Positions 16,493-25,428 of a stretch of DNA of 64,000 nt are shown here, one piece after another. Positions within the stretch are counted from its first letter, which is position 1; each line of letters begins with the position of its first letter. Origin of the DNA: an uncultured Clostridia bacterium. Lineage in GTDB: Bacteria; Bacillota; Clostridia; UBA1381. The notes beneath the pieces are model-generated. The model did not search any database. It was not told the DNA's origin and saw only the letters and a list, made by a program, of their open reading frames with translations. Both the position numbers and the translations under genes were made by a program. The stretch is taken from the NCBI GenBank assembly GCA_934462715.1, contig CAKSIJ010000007.1, positions 62,001 to 126,000 of the forward strand. The letters are read 5' to 3'.

Positions 16493-17324
16493 ATTTCAAG
16501 CCCTTTTCAAGCTCTGTTATGCAATCCTCGGGGCCTTCAAATTCTATATCCACATATCCGTCATATCCGGCTTGCTTCAAAATATCAAGACACTGTGCCG
16601 ATTTTGCGTCACCGTAACCGGTAGCTGTACCTCTTAAATAATTGCACGCTCTTGTCTTAAAGCAGTTTTCCTTTGACTCGTCACTGTAGAAGTCGATTTT
16701 CTTGAAATCCTTCATGTGTACGTGAGCCGCAAGGTTTGCAACTCTCGATACGGCAAGCACATTATCGGTATCTGCGCACATAAAGTTGCCGATGTCAACA
16801 AGCAATGCAAAATTCTTGTGATTTACCGCACTTACAACCTTTTCAACTCTGTCGGGATCCTGGAAAGCAAGTCCGTGATTTTCGATCATGGTTTTAATTC
16901 CCAGTGTGCGTGCGTATTCGGCTGCTTCCCTTACCAAAGGCGCTGCAATCATCAGTGCTTCATCAAAGCACATATTCTGCGGCAGTCTGTAGCAAATATC
17001 GTGTCTGAAAAGCTTTACTCCGAGAACAGCGGCAATATCGATTTCTTCTTTCAGCTTAGCAAGCTCGTTTTCTCTGTCCTCTTTTGTTCCCTCAAGCAAA
17101 TTTGCTCCCACAACATATGCGGATATTTCTATTCCTACCTTTTCGGCAAGCGCTTTTAATTCTGCTGCCGTTTCTTTTCTCGTTTTTCCCTCGATTTCCG
17201 GAACGCCGGCAAATTCAATTGCGTCAAATCCCATTTCCTTTGCTTTTGTTACGGTATCAAATATACTCATTTTTCCCTGACTTAAATACTGCCAGTATGA
17301 ATATGAGCTTACTCCTATTTTCAT
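16473..17324 (-). CDS. TIM-barrel sugar phosphate isomerase/epimerase
   Basis: 283 residues of the xylose-isomerase-like/AP-endonuclease-2 superfamily. Marks are MKIGVSSYSYWQ at the start, GFDAIEFAG, TMIENHG (metal-binding Glu), LLVDIGNF, HVHMKD and YVDIEFEGPED near the end. These enzymes bind a divalent metal and interconvert sugars or sugar acids. The downstream position of a Gfo/Idh oxidoreductase gene starting at 18439 (transcribed first) suggests that both belong to one catabolic route, as in inositol or 3-keto-sugar pathways. Specific substrate unknown. The stop region overlaps the AraC gene by 20 bases tail to tail. Confidence 0.8.
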   Translation of the reverse strand: MKIGVSSYSYWQYLSQGKMSIFDTVTKAKEMGFDAIEFAGVPEIEGKTRKETAAELKALAEKVGIEISAYVVGANLLEGTKEDRENELAKLKEEIDIAAVLGVKLFRHDICYRLPQNMCFDEALMIAAPLVREAAEYARTLGIKTMIENHGLAFQDPDRVEKVVSAVNHKNFALLVDIGNFMCADTDNVLAVSRVANLAAHVHMKDFKKIDFYSDESKENCFKTRACNYLRGTATGYGDAKSAQCLDILKQAGYDGYVDIEFEGPEDCITELEKGLKFIRSVL

Positions 17325-17377
17325 TGTTATTTCTCCAATCTTTTTTATACTTCGGATAATTCTTTCATGTGTTTTAA

Positions 17378-18439
17378 TTACTTAATGCAAACCTCATGAC
17401 CCGTCTTTGCGGATTCGTAAATTGCGTCAAGAATCTTCATAACCTCAAGTCCGTCCTTTGCAGGTGCGATACACTCTGTGCCGTTTAAAGCGCAGTCAAC
17501 AAAATGTCCCATTTCGGCAGCGAACATATCCTTTGATTCGATGTAGTTATTTGTGTCGGGAGTGATGTCCGCAAGGAAATCGTTAACCTCTGTATAAATC
17601 TTCAGATCAGCGCCGTTGAGGTTCATACCGCCCTTTGTACCGTAGAGCTCTTTCTTGGTAACCTCCTCGCCGTTAATGCTGTAGCTTGTTTCAAGCAATG
17701 TTGTCTGTCCGCCGTCATATTTAATAAGAGCAACCGCAAAATCCTCTACATCGTAAGGATCTGACGGAGAAGCGCCCTTTGGCGACCAGCCGACAGTTGT
17801 TTTAAGATTAGGTCTGTTTTTAAGCTTGTTTTCGGTTGAAGCAAATACAGATACAGCCTTAGGCTTACCCATGAGGTATCTTGTAAGGTCAATAACGTGT
17901 ACGCCGAGGTCGATAACAGGGCCGCCTGCCGAACGCTTTTTATCTGTGAACCAGCCGCCCGGTGCGCCGTGTCTTCTTAAATATGTAGCCTTTGAATAGT
18001 AAATATCTCCGAGGTAATCATGGTCGATAAAGTCCTTTGCAATCCTTGCTTCGTCACCGAAACGAAGTACAAATCCTATCATAAGAAGCTTGTTGTTCTT
18101 TTCGGCAGCGTCTATCATTTCCTGTGCCTCTTTTGCGTTTGTTGCCATAGGCTTTTCACAAAGAACGTGCTTTCCGGCATTCAAAGCCATTATTGAGCAC
18201 TCAGCGTGTGAGCAGTTCCATACTGCAACATCGCAGGCGTCAAGTTCTTCATTTGCAAGCATTTCGGCTTCTGTTGCGTATGTCTTTTCAATACCGTAAA
18301 TCTTTGCTGTTTCGGCAAGTGTTTCAGGATTGATGTCACAGATAGCGACTATTTCCGCATTCTCAACTTTTTTGTATGCGTCGAGATGTGTTTTTGCAAT
18401 GTTTCCGGCGCCTACCATACCGATTCTTAATTTTTTCAT
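17378..18439 (-). CDS. Gfo/Idh/MocA-family oxidoreductase
   Basis: 353 residues from ATG 18439, preceded by GGAGGATTACT; upstream in-frame codons lack a ribosome binding site. It has the Rossmann motif GMVGAGNIAK, the classic HVLCEKPMA (EKP lysine) and GGPVIDLGVHVIDL with the catalytic-type Asp/His. It is an NAD(P)-dependent sugar or cyclitol dehydrogenase of the cytoplasm. It is co-transcribed with the isomerase 53 bases downstream and divergent from an AraC regulator at 18628 with overlapping promoters. The substrate cannot be read out. Confidence 0.82.
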   Translation of the reverse strand: MKKLRIGMVGAGNIAKTHLDAYKKVENAEIVAICDINPETLAETAKIYGIEKTYATEAEMLANEELDACDVAVWNCSHAECSIMALNAGKHVLCEKPMATNAKEAQEMIDAAEKNNKLLMIGFVLRFGDEARIAKDFIDHDYLGDIYYSKATYLRRHGAPGGWFTDKKRSAGGPVIDLGVHVIDLTRYLMGKPKAVSVFASTENKLKNRPNLKTTVGWSPKGASPSDPYDVEDFAVALIKYDGGQTTLLETSYSINGEEVTKKELYGTKGGMNLNGADLKIYTEVNDFLADITPDTNNYIESKDMFAAEMGHFVDCALNGTECIAPAKDGLEVMKILDAIYESAKTGHEVCIK

Positions 18440-18533
18440 AGTAATCCTCCGTTTCTCCGCCCAAGCGGTGCGGCTCAGCATAATTTTTTGCTGAAGCTTT
18501 TTCGACAAAAATCAAATTTATTTCATTTTTATC

Positions 18534-18581
18534 TTGACTTTTTTATGATTTTATTTTATACTTTGATTAGATCAAAGTCAA
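18534..18581. promoter_or_regulatory. Face-to-face overlapping promoters with CTTTGAT palindrome
   Basis: Forward: TTGACT (18534-18539), 17 bases, TATACT (18557-18562). Reverse: TTGACT (18576-18581 on the minus strand), 17 bases, TAAAAT (18553-18558). The two -10 boxes overlap. A perfect inverted repeat CTTTGAT-TAG-ATCAAAG occupies 18561-18577, between the boxes, a likely operator for the AraC protein. Confidence 0.65.
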
Positions 18582-18627
18582 TAAAAAATATTGCCTACAA
18601 ATAAAACTATCTTGCGGAGGGATTGCA

Positions 18628-19461
18628 ATGGACAATTATATTTTTGAATCTCACAATCTTGAAAATAAAAATATCCCCCTGATTTTTCACTATGACAGGA
18701 TAATCGGTAAGGTACAGAATTCCTGTACCTTTAACTGGCACAGCAACATTGAGCTTCTCTGCTTTATGAAAGGAAGCGGATATGTAGATTACGGCAATGA
18801 AAAAATCGATGTTTGTCAAGGCGATATTGCCGTGATAAACATAAACACGATACACTCTGTTTTCAGCAGCGGAACACTGGAATACTACTGTCTTATAATC
18901 GATAATGATTTTTTGAAATTCAACGGAATAAGCTGCGATAAGTTTGACTACGAAAACCGCATTTGTTCAAAAGCTCTCAACTCTCTTTATGCCGAAGCGG
19001 TTAACGCAATCATCACCCCGGACGAGCTTAAAGAGCCTATTGTAAAATCCGCACTTTTAAGGCTCATGGTATATATGACAAAGAACCATGCAAAGCCATC
19101 AGAGCATAATCAAGGTCAATCCTCAAACACAAGCGAATGTATACGTCTTGCAATCGGCTATATCCGCTCTCATATTTTTAACAAGCTCACGCTTGACGAG
19201 GTTGCCGACGAGGTGGGCTTGAGCAAATACCACTTCTCCAGAGAATTTAAAAAAGCCACCGGCATGACCGTTGTTTCTTATGTTAATACCGTAAGATGTG
19301 CAAATGCAAAAAAATTGCTGTTGAAAAATGAATATTCAATTCATGATATAGCAATAAAATGTGGTTTTGAAAACGATTCCTATTTTTCCAAAACCTTTAA
19401 AAAACATATCGGTATGCTGCCGTCGGATTTTCTGAAAGAACAAAATAATACCAAGCATTAA
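18628..19461 (+). CDS. AraC-family regulator
   Basis: 277 residues. The N-terminal cupin sensor includes CTFNWHSNIELLCFMKG and CQGDIAVININTIHSV. The C-terminal DNA-binding region has LTLDEVADEVGLSKYHFSREF and YSIHDIAIKCGFENDSYFSKTF. ATG follows TGCGGAGGGATTGCA. It is divergent from the Gfo/Idh-isomerase operon and shares a promoter region with it, so it probably activates or represses that operon in response to a pathway sugar. A strong terminator follows immediately. Confidence 0.85.
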   Translation: MDNYIFESHNLENKNIPLIFHYDRIIGKVQNSCTFNWHSNIELLCFMKGSGYVDYGNEKIDVCQGDIAVININTIHSVFSSGTLEYYCLIIDNDFLKFNGISCDKFDYENRICSKALNSLYAEAVNAIITPDELKEPIVKSALLRLMVYMTKNHAKPSEHNQGQSSNTSECIRLAIGYIRSHIFNKLTLDEVADEVGLSKYHFSREFKKATGMTVVSYVNTVRCANAKKLLLKNEYSIHDIAIKCGFENDSYFSKTFKKHIGMLPSDFLKEQNNTKH

Positions 19462-19499
19462 AAAATCTTCTCTGCCGCATTTGCGGCGGAGAAGATTTT
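19462..19499. terminator. Bidirectional terminator
   Basis: A 17-bp stem with one G:T pair (AAAATCTTCTCTGCCGC and its complement) and ATTT loop. It separates the AraC gene from the converging aldo/keto reductase gene. Confidence 0.85.
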
Positions 19500-19508
19500 C
19501 TTTATTAT

Positions 19509-20501
19509 TTATCCGCAGGAAATTTCATCTATTTTTTTCAATTCTTCCTCCGAAAAATCGGTATTGTTTATCGCTTTAATGTTATCGAGTATCTGTGATT
19601 TCTTTGACGCTCCTATCAGAACCGACGTAACGTCGCCGTCTTTCAGCACCCATGCAAGCGCCATTTCCGCAAGCGTCTGACCTCTGTTTTTCGCAATTTT
19701 TGAAAGTTCCCTGATTTGCGACAGTTTTTCCTCTGTCACGGCAGAAGCGCTTAAAAATCTTCCGTCTGTTTTGATTCTGCTGTCCTCCGGGATTCCGTTC
19801 AAATACCTGTCGGTAAGCATACCCTGCGCCAGCGGACTAAACGATATTATTCCCTTATTTAAGTTTTTTGAGGCTTCTTTGAGTCCGTTGTTTTCAATCG
19901 TTCTGTCAAAAATAGAATAACGGTTCTGGTTTATTATAAACGGGCATTTTAAACCGTCAAGTATTTCGCAGGCTTCTTCAAGACGTTCTCCGTCATAGTT
20001 TGAAAGACCGACATACAGCGCCTTTCCGCTTTTTACAATTTGACTGAGCGCTCCCATTGTTTCCTCGAGCGGTGTATCGGGGTCGGGGCGGTGATGATAG
20101 AAAATATCCACATATTCAAGCCCCATGCGCTTAAGGCTTTGGTCAAGGCTTGCAATCAGATATTTTCTGCTTCCCCAATCTCCGTAAGGTCCGTCCCACA
20201 TCAAATAACCGGCTTTTGTGCTTATTATCATTTCATCTCTGTATGCACTCATTTCCTCGCGCAGAATTTTTCCGAAATTCTTTTCCGCGCTGCCCGGCTC
20301 GGGGCCGTAATTGTTCGCCAAATCAAAATGTGTAATCCCGTTATCAAACGCAGTAAAACATAATTCTTTCATGTTCTCATACTGTGCGGTATCTCCGAAA
20401 TTGTGCCACAATCCGAGAGATACCATGGGCAGTTTAAGTCCGCTATTTCCGCAGCGGTTGTATTTCATGTTGTTATATCTGTTATCACTTGCTTTGTACA
20501 T
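19509..20501 (-). CDS. Aldo/keto reductase (YghZ-like)
   Basis: 330 residues with the typical N-terminus MYKASDNRYNNMKYNRCG of the YghZ / L-glyceraldehyde-3-phosphate reductase subgroup. The catalytic tetrad is visible: Asp and Tyr in FDLANNYG, Lys in STKAGYL, and His in DIFYHHRPD. The NADPH-binding end VLIGASKKSQILDN is present. It reduces small aldehydes in the cytoplasm. ATG 20501 has GAGAGGTTT upstream. It stands alone, between a terminator and the sensor operon. Physiological substrate unknown, methylglyoxal-type detoxification being common in relatives. Confidence 0.87.
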   Translation of the reverse strand: MYKASDNRYNNMKYNRCGNSGLKLPMVSLGLWHNFGDTAQYENMKELCFTAFDNGITHFDLANNYGPEPGSAEKNFGKILREEMSAYRDEMIISTKAGYLMWDGPYGDWGSRKYLIASLDQSLKRMGLEYVDIFYHHRPDPDTPLEETMGALSQIVKSGKALYVGLSNYDGERLEEACEILDGLKCPFIINQNRYSIFDRTIENNGLKEASKNLNKGIISFSPLAQGMLTDRYLNGIPEDSRIKTDGRFLSASAVTEEKLSQIRELSKIAKNRGQTLAEMALAWVLKDGDVTSVLIGASKKSQILDNIKAINNTDFSEEELKKIDEISCG

Positions 20502-20570
20502 AATTCAAAACCTCTCAATCATATTTATAATGTGTCGCCGCAAACATGACTTTTACGGTTAAAAATCTTA

Positions 20571-21539
20571 TTAATTGAATCTGAATACCAATTTTTGAAT
20601 ATCCTCGTCAAAAAGATTTTCCTTGTTTACCGCAACCGCATCTGTATATAAGGCTTGTTCGGTTGTGTTTTTTCCTTTGTCCGTTTCTGCGGCGTACTTA
20701 ACTCCAAGATAACCTATCGCAAACGGATTCTGAACTATCAGCGTATCGATTTCACCCGTTTCGAGCATACCGACCGACACTGAATTTGTATCAAATCCGA
20801 CAGCATATATTTCATCAGACAAGTCCAAGCGCTTTATCGCTTTACCGATTCCGAGAGTCATCCATTCGTTAAAGCCGACAATCACATTGATGTCGGAATT
20901 ATCTTCAAGCAGCGCCGTCACCGCCGAAGCAACGCTTTCGGTATTGCTGTTAACGTTTACCGAGGTTATTATGCTTGCATTCGGCGTATTGTTTATATAT
21001 TCTCTGAAACCGTCCTCACGCTGTATCCCGTTTTTTGTACTTTTGTAATAGTTTATCAGAGCTATATTTATTTCATCGCTTTCACTGAAATTACTTACGC
21101 ACACCTCGCCTGCCTTTTGTCCTGCAGCAACATTATCCGTTCCTATGAACATACTCACCTGCTTTGAATCAACTCCGCTGTCGATTGTAATGACGCGGGC
21201 TCCGGATTTTACCGCTTCGTTTACCGTTTCAGCAGACTTTTCGTAATCTATCGCTGACAGCACGATTGCGTCTGCGCCGTTGTTTACGGCAGCTTCGATC
21301 ATTTTGTTCTGATTCTCGTAATCCTCCTCATTTTCGGGGCCTTCAAACGTAACAGAAACATTATATTCGGTAGCCGCTGCATCCACTCCGCTTTTTACTC
21401 CGTGCCAGAAATCCGAGTCCATGGCTTTTACAATAACGGCTATTTTCTTTTCGCCCGTGTTACCGTCCGAGCATGATACCAAAGGAACGCACAAAAGAGG
21501 TATACACAGCAAGAAAGCTGATAATTTAGTTATATTCAC
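20571..21539 (-). CDS. Sugar-binding lipoprotein, probable sensor partner
   Basis: 322 residues, RbsB/XylF-type periplasmic-binding fold. Signal peptide with lipobox LVSC, Cys23. Ligand-domain marks are MDSDFWHGVKSGV, GADAIVLSAI, ITIDSGVD and VGFDTNS. Start is GTG 21539, six bases from AGGAGG and directly after the kinase stop, so translation is coupled. It has no permease or ATPase genes beside it. Its place as third gene after a YesN-type regulator and a LytS-type kinase resembles the xylose-sensing XylFII-LytS-YesN set of Clostridium beijerinckii, where the binding protein presents sugar to the kinase. I infer the same role here; the sugar is unknown. Confidence 0.78.
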   Translation of the reverse strand: MNITKLSAFLLCIPLLCVPLVSCSDGNTGEKKIAVIVKAMDSDFWHGVKSGVDAAATEYNVSVTFEGPENEEDYENQNKMIEAAVNNGADAIVLSAIDYEKSAETVNEAVKSGARVITIDSGVDSKQVSMFIGTDNVAAGQKAGEVCVSNFSESDEINIALINYYKSTKNGIQREDGFREYINNTPNASIITSVNVNSNTESVASAVTALLEDNSDINVIVGFNEWMTLGIGKAIKRLDLSDEIYAVGFDTNSVSVGMLETGEIDTLIVQNPFAIGYLGVKYAAETDKGKNTTEQALYTDAVAVNKENLFDEDIQKLVFRFN

Positions 21540-21540
21540 G

Positions 21541-23280
21541 TTAATCCTCCTTTGTTATTTTCGGGAGCCTCACAGTAATCTCCGTACCGCAGTCAAGCTC
21601 ACTTTTTATGGTAAGACCGTATTTTTCGCCGAAATAGATTCTCAGTCTGTCATTTACGTTTTTAACACCGATTCCACTCGAATCGCTTCGTTCCTTACTT
21701 AATATTTTCCTGCACTGCTCCTCCGTCATTCCGACTCCGTTATCGGCAACAGTCATCAAAATATCGTTTTCATCGTCCTCCGCCTGCTTAACCGTAATTT
21801 TTATTTCGCCCTCGTCAACAAGACGGTCTATGCCGTGATAGATTGCGTTTTCAACAAGCGGCTGCAATGTGATTTTGTTGCACAGATAGTCCTCTAAGCT
21901 TTCGTCAATATCAAAACTGTAGGTAAACTGCGATTTATATCGGAAGCTTTGTATTATCAGATAGTTGCTTACATGGTTTATTTCGTCCTTTATCGTTATC
22001 AGCTCATGCCCTCTGCTTATGCTGATTCTGAAAAGCCTTGCCAATGCTCCGACCATTTTTGACGCTTCCTCGGTTTTCCCTCTCTCGCACATCCATTGTA
22101 TCGAATCGAGAGTATTGTAAAGAAAGTGCGGATTTATCTGCGATTGCAGTGCTTTAAGCTCCGTTTTTCTTAATGCAATTTCTTCGTTTCGCACCTTATC
22201 CATGAGATTTTTTATTCTCACCGACATATGCTCAAACGAACCGGAAAGAGTTTTCAGCTCAGTAACGCTTTCCTCTCCGCCCGAAAAGCTGAAATTATCT
22301 GCGTCATTTTCAAAGCATTTCATTGCCTTTATAAGAGATTTTACCGGTGTGTTCACAATTTTTGAATACACCGCAAGCGACAAAAGAGTAATAAGCACAC
22401 AGCAAACAAAGGAAATCAAAATACTTATTACTATCTGCTTTCCTGCTTCTCCCGAAAGATCATCGGTAAGACTTACGCCCACAATACGCCATGCGCCGTC
22501 ATCGGTTGTTTTTACCGTATAAATTACGTTTTTAAGAATATTTATACCGTCCGGCAAACGTCCCACAAGCTCGCTGTCCTCGCTTCTGAGTCCCGAAAAA
22601 AGCATTTGCTGCTGCGGATGATAAATAATTTCACCGTTTCTGTCGGTAATAAAGCAATACCCCCGTCTGCCTACTCCAACCTGCTCTATATATTTTGCAA
22701 TTTCCGAAAAGCCGAAATCTATAGCGATGTACGCTCCGTTTTTCAGCACCGGCTTGTCCGCCTTTGCGGCAACAGTTATAACCCACGGATATTTGCCCTC
22801 AAACAGCGTCTGTACATGAGGATTTGATACGGAAAACAGCGGCGATTCATCGAACAGCTTTCTGTCAAACGACAGATCCTTATATATATGCTCCTTTAAA
22901 TTTTCTCCGCTTCCGGTACAGCTGACAATTTCGCCGTTTTCTCCGTAAACCGTAACGGCATAAATATCGTCCTGAATAAATGTCAGCGCAGACATTTTGC
23001 TTTCAAGCTCCGCCGTATCGCCTGTTTCTTCAACAATACCCTTGATAAGAGTAAGCTTATTTTTCATCGATTCAAAATAGCTGTTTACCGAAACCTCCGC
23101 CTGACCTATTGTTTGCTCCGAATTTATCCGTGCGTCACGCATCAGCGAATTTCTGTACACCGTAGAAAAAACGGCAATGCATACCGAAACGGCGGCTATT
23201 GCGGCAACGGTTATCGATATAACCGTAATCGCCGACAGGCTAACGGACAAACGGCATTTTTTATTTGTCATTTGCTTCAA
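21541..23280 (-). CDS. LytS/YesM-type sensor histidine kinase
   Basis: 579 residues. A membrane segment at about 15-40 and another at 283-305 enclose an extracellular Cache-like sensor of about 240 residues. A HAMP-like linker follows, then the His_kinase domain with phospho-acceptor His385 in SQINPHFLYNTLDS, and an ATPase with LQPLVENAIYHGI (N box), VADNGVGM and SSGIGVKNVNDRL. It phosphorylates the response regulator encoded just upstream (stop of that gene 12 bases before this start). Its stop directly precedes the binding-protein start. Probable signal: sugar bound to that lipoprotein. Confidence 0.88.
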   Translation of the reverse strand: MKQMTNKKCRLSVSLSAITVISITVAAIAAVSVCIAVFSTVYRNSLMRDARINSEQTIGQAEVSVNSYFESMKNKLTLIKGIVEETGDTAELESKMSALTFIQDDIYAVTVYGENGEIVSCTGSGENLKEHIYKDLSFDRKLFDESPLFSVSNPHVQTLFEGKYPWVITVAAKADKPVLKNGAYIAIDFGFSEIAKYIEQVGVGRRGYCFITDRNGEIIYHPQQQMLFSGLRSEDSELVGRLPDGINILKNVIYTVKTTDDGAWRIVGVSLTDDLSGEAGKQIVISILISFVCCVLITLLSLAVYSKIVNTPVKSLIKAMKCFENDADNFSFSGGEESVTELKTLSGSFEHMSVRIKNLMDKVRNEEIALRKTELKALQSQINPHFLYNTLDSIQWMCERGKTEEASKMVGALARLFRISISRGHELITIKDEINHVSNYLIIQSFRYKSQFTYSFDIDESLEDYLCNKITLQPLVENAIYHGIDRLVDEGEIKITVKQAEDDENDILMTVADNGVGMTEEQCRKILSKERSDSSGIGVKNVNDRLRIYFGEKYGLTIKSELDCGTEITVRLPKITKED

Positions 23281-23291
23281 CCCCTTGTAAT

Positions 23292-24884
23292 CTACTCGTT
23301 TCTTGTTTTGTTTCTTACTTTATTAGGTGATTCGCCGTAAAATTTCTTGAAGCAATAGCTGAAATAATGCTGATCGCTGTAGCCGCATTTTTCGGATATT
23401 TCAAGCACCTTCATATTTGAACACACGAGCATATCATACGCCGCACTCATACGGCGCTCGGTAAGCAGCATTATGAAGTTTTTCTTTTTTGTTTTTTTGA
23501 TGAGTGCGCTTAAGTAATTCGGACTTACCGCCAATTCGTTGCTTACCATCGTCAGAGAAAGTTCTTCATCGGAGAATCTGTCGTTTATTATCTGAACCAC
23601 TCTGTCACAGAGTATCTCGCTGTCGCGCTTCTGCATACCGGATATGAGTGTTTTTGCGTTGCAGCAAAAATCAGTCAGCTCGTTTTTCATAACAGCCTCG
23701 CTGCTGTAGGTTGTAACTCTCGCAAAAATAGGATTGTCCGAAAGCAGCTTCAATATTTCCGACTTATCATCGGTTGCGTTGCTGACAACACGGTACACGG
23801 TCGCTATAATCTGGAAAACAAGCAAATCGGCATTTTCAGGCGTACTGTTTGCAAAAAGCTTTTGTATAAAATTCTCCAGTTCCTCTACGTTTCCGACCTT
23901 TAACAGCTGTTCAAGCTTTAATATTGTCTTTTCAAGCTGATCTATTTCTATTTCGCCGTCATGCTCCTGGTCGTTTATAAAACGTACCTCGCCGGCTCCG
24001 TCGGCGGTATATCTTCTTGCCGTCACCGCCTGAAAATATGCTCCGGCGCAACCCGACAAAGCCAAAAATTCACGGCTTATTCCTATCGTACAGCTTTGAT
24101 TCAACATTCTTTTCGCCGTCTGTACAATTTCTCTTACCGGCAGCTCCATTATATTTGAAAAATTTCCGCCGCCCTCCGCCACCGCAAGAGTTACCACACG
24201 TCCGTAAACTATAAAGCTTACCGAGTACATATAATGCGACAGTACCGAATCTATAAAATCGGTATGCTCCGCTCCGGTGCATGAAGTATTTTCATTATTT
24301 TTGAATTTAGAAACAAGCACACAAAAGCGGGGGCAAGCTCCTTTTTTTATAATTCCAAGCTCCTCCGCTTTTTGCTTCAATTCGTTCTCATCGGGCTGTT
24401 CCTCGTTGCTGCCGAGCATAAGCGGAAGCAAAAACCGGTCAACCGACAGCTTGTGCAGCTGTTTCTGCAAATCCTGTCCGGGCGCAGATATAACGCTTGC
24501 AAGCTTTTCGTCCATGCGGCGGTGTATTTCAAACAGCTCCTCCGACATCTCCGAGGAGGATATTGGCTTTAACAGATAGCGTATAATATTGTAATTAATC
24601 GCCGTCTGCGCATATTCAAAGCTGTCATATCCGCTCAGAATGACAATCTGAGTCGCCGGGCGCAGCTGTCTTACCATTGCTGCAAGCTCCAGTCCCGAAA
24701 TCATCGGCATTTTTATATCGGTTATTATTAAGTCGGGCTCTAAGCTTTCGATTACGTCAAGCGCTTCAACTCCGTTCTCTGCTTCGCCGATAACCTCAAA
24801 GCCTGCCGCCTCCCAGTTAACCCTCTCTATAATTGCCCGTCTTTGCTCGTATTCGTCCTCAACTACCAAAACAGTATATTTCAC
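23292..24884 (-). CDS. YesN-type response regulator, AraC output
   Basis: 530 residues. The receiver domain (1-120) has acidic residues at 10-11, phospho-acceptor Asp56 in IITDIKMP and Lys in YLLKPIS. A long middle region (about 130-420) of no clear family is followed by an AraC-type helix-turn-helix pair: LSLTMVSNELAVSPNYLSALI and MKVLEISEKCGYSDQHYFSYCF. It is the first gene of a three-gene operon with kinase and binding protein. The most likely target is the mglBAC-type transporter 2-6 kb away, by analogy with other YesN systems. Confidence 0.88.
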   Translation of the reverse strand: MKYTVLVVEDEYEQRRAIIERVNWEAAGFEVIGEAENGVEALDVIESLEPDLIITDIKMPMISGLELAAMVRQLRPATQIVILSGYDSFEYAQTAINYNIIRYLLKPISSSEMSEELFEIHRRMDEKLASVISAPGQDLQKQLHKLSVDRFLLPLMLGSNEEQPDENELKQKAEELGIIKKGACPRFCVLVSKFKNNENTSCTGAEHTDFIDSVLSHYMYSVSFIVYGRVVTLAVAEGGGNFSNIMELPVREIVQTAKRMLNQSCTIGISREFLALSGCAGAYFQAVTARRYTADGAGEVRFINDQEHDGEIEIDQLEKTILKLEQLLKVGNVEELENFIQKLFANSTPENADLLVFQIIATVYRVVSNATDDKSEILKLLSDNPIFARVTTYSSEAVMKNELTDFCCNAKTLISGMQKRDSEILCDRVVQIINDRFSDEELSLTMVSNELAVSPNYLSALIKKTKKKNFIMLLTERRMSAAYDMLVCSNMKVLEISEKCGYSDQHYFSYCFKKFYGESPNKVRNKTRNE

Positions 24885-24985
24885 TTTTTATTCCTCCGGT
24901 ATTTAAAGATTTACCCTTACAAAACATATTATACTTAAAGTATATCATTAAATACCGAAAAAATCAACTGCTTATTTGTAAATAC

Positions 24986-25345
24986 TCATTCTGATTTTTC
25001 CCAGCCGGCATAAAGCGTCATGCTTCCCGTTACCGGCTCTGTTTTAATATCCCACTTCTGCGTGCGGTCACGGTCGGTATACCAGCCCGTAAATTCGTAA
25101 CCCTCTTTTACCGGGTTTTCACAGTCTACCACATCGGAATACATTGCCGTTACCGGTTCAATGTACGATCCGCCGTCGGTGTCGAATTTCACGGTAAATC
25201 CGTTGTGGTTGATTACAAATATCATGGCAGCAATCAATAAAGCCGTAAGCGAAGCTACCATTATGTCCGCACTCTTTAATGACATGTTGATTTTTGCATA
25301 AAGCCCTCCGGTGCGGCGGTTGGGTTGTAATTTCTCATCATTCAT
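24986..25345 (-). CDS. Small membrane protein with one InlB-type repeat
   Basis: 119 residues. A basic N-terminal region is followed by a single membrane segment at about 27-46 (IMVASLTALLIAAMIFVI). The outer part is one Listeria-Bacteroides (InlB B/Flg_new) repeat: VKFDTDGGSYIEPV, YSDVVDCENPVKEGYEFTGW, ending TLYAGWEK. Such repeats usually come in tandem on large surface proteins; a single copy on a short anchor is unusual. It lies between the regulator operon (about 100 bases away) and the foldback element. Ribosome binding site GGAGGTTAT precedes ATG 25345. Function unknown. Confidence 0.75.
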   Translation of the reverse strand: MNDEKLQPNRRTGGLYAKINMSLKSADIMVASLTALLIAAMIFVINHNGFTVKFDTDGGSYIEPVTAMYSDVVDCENPVKEGYEFTGWYTDRDRTQKWDIKTEPVTGSMTLYAGWEKSE

Positions 25346-25428
25346 GGTATAACCTCCGTTTCATAATTTTGTTTTATCAAACAAATTAACTGTTCCTCAT
25401 TCTGCAATTTGCAAAATGACCCACATTT

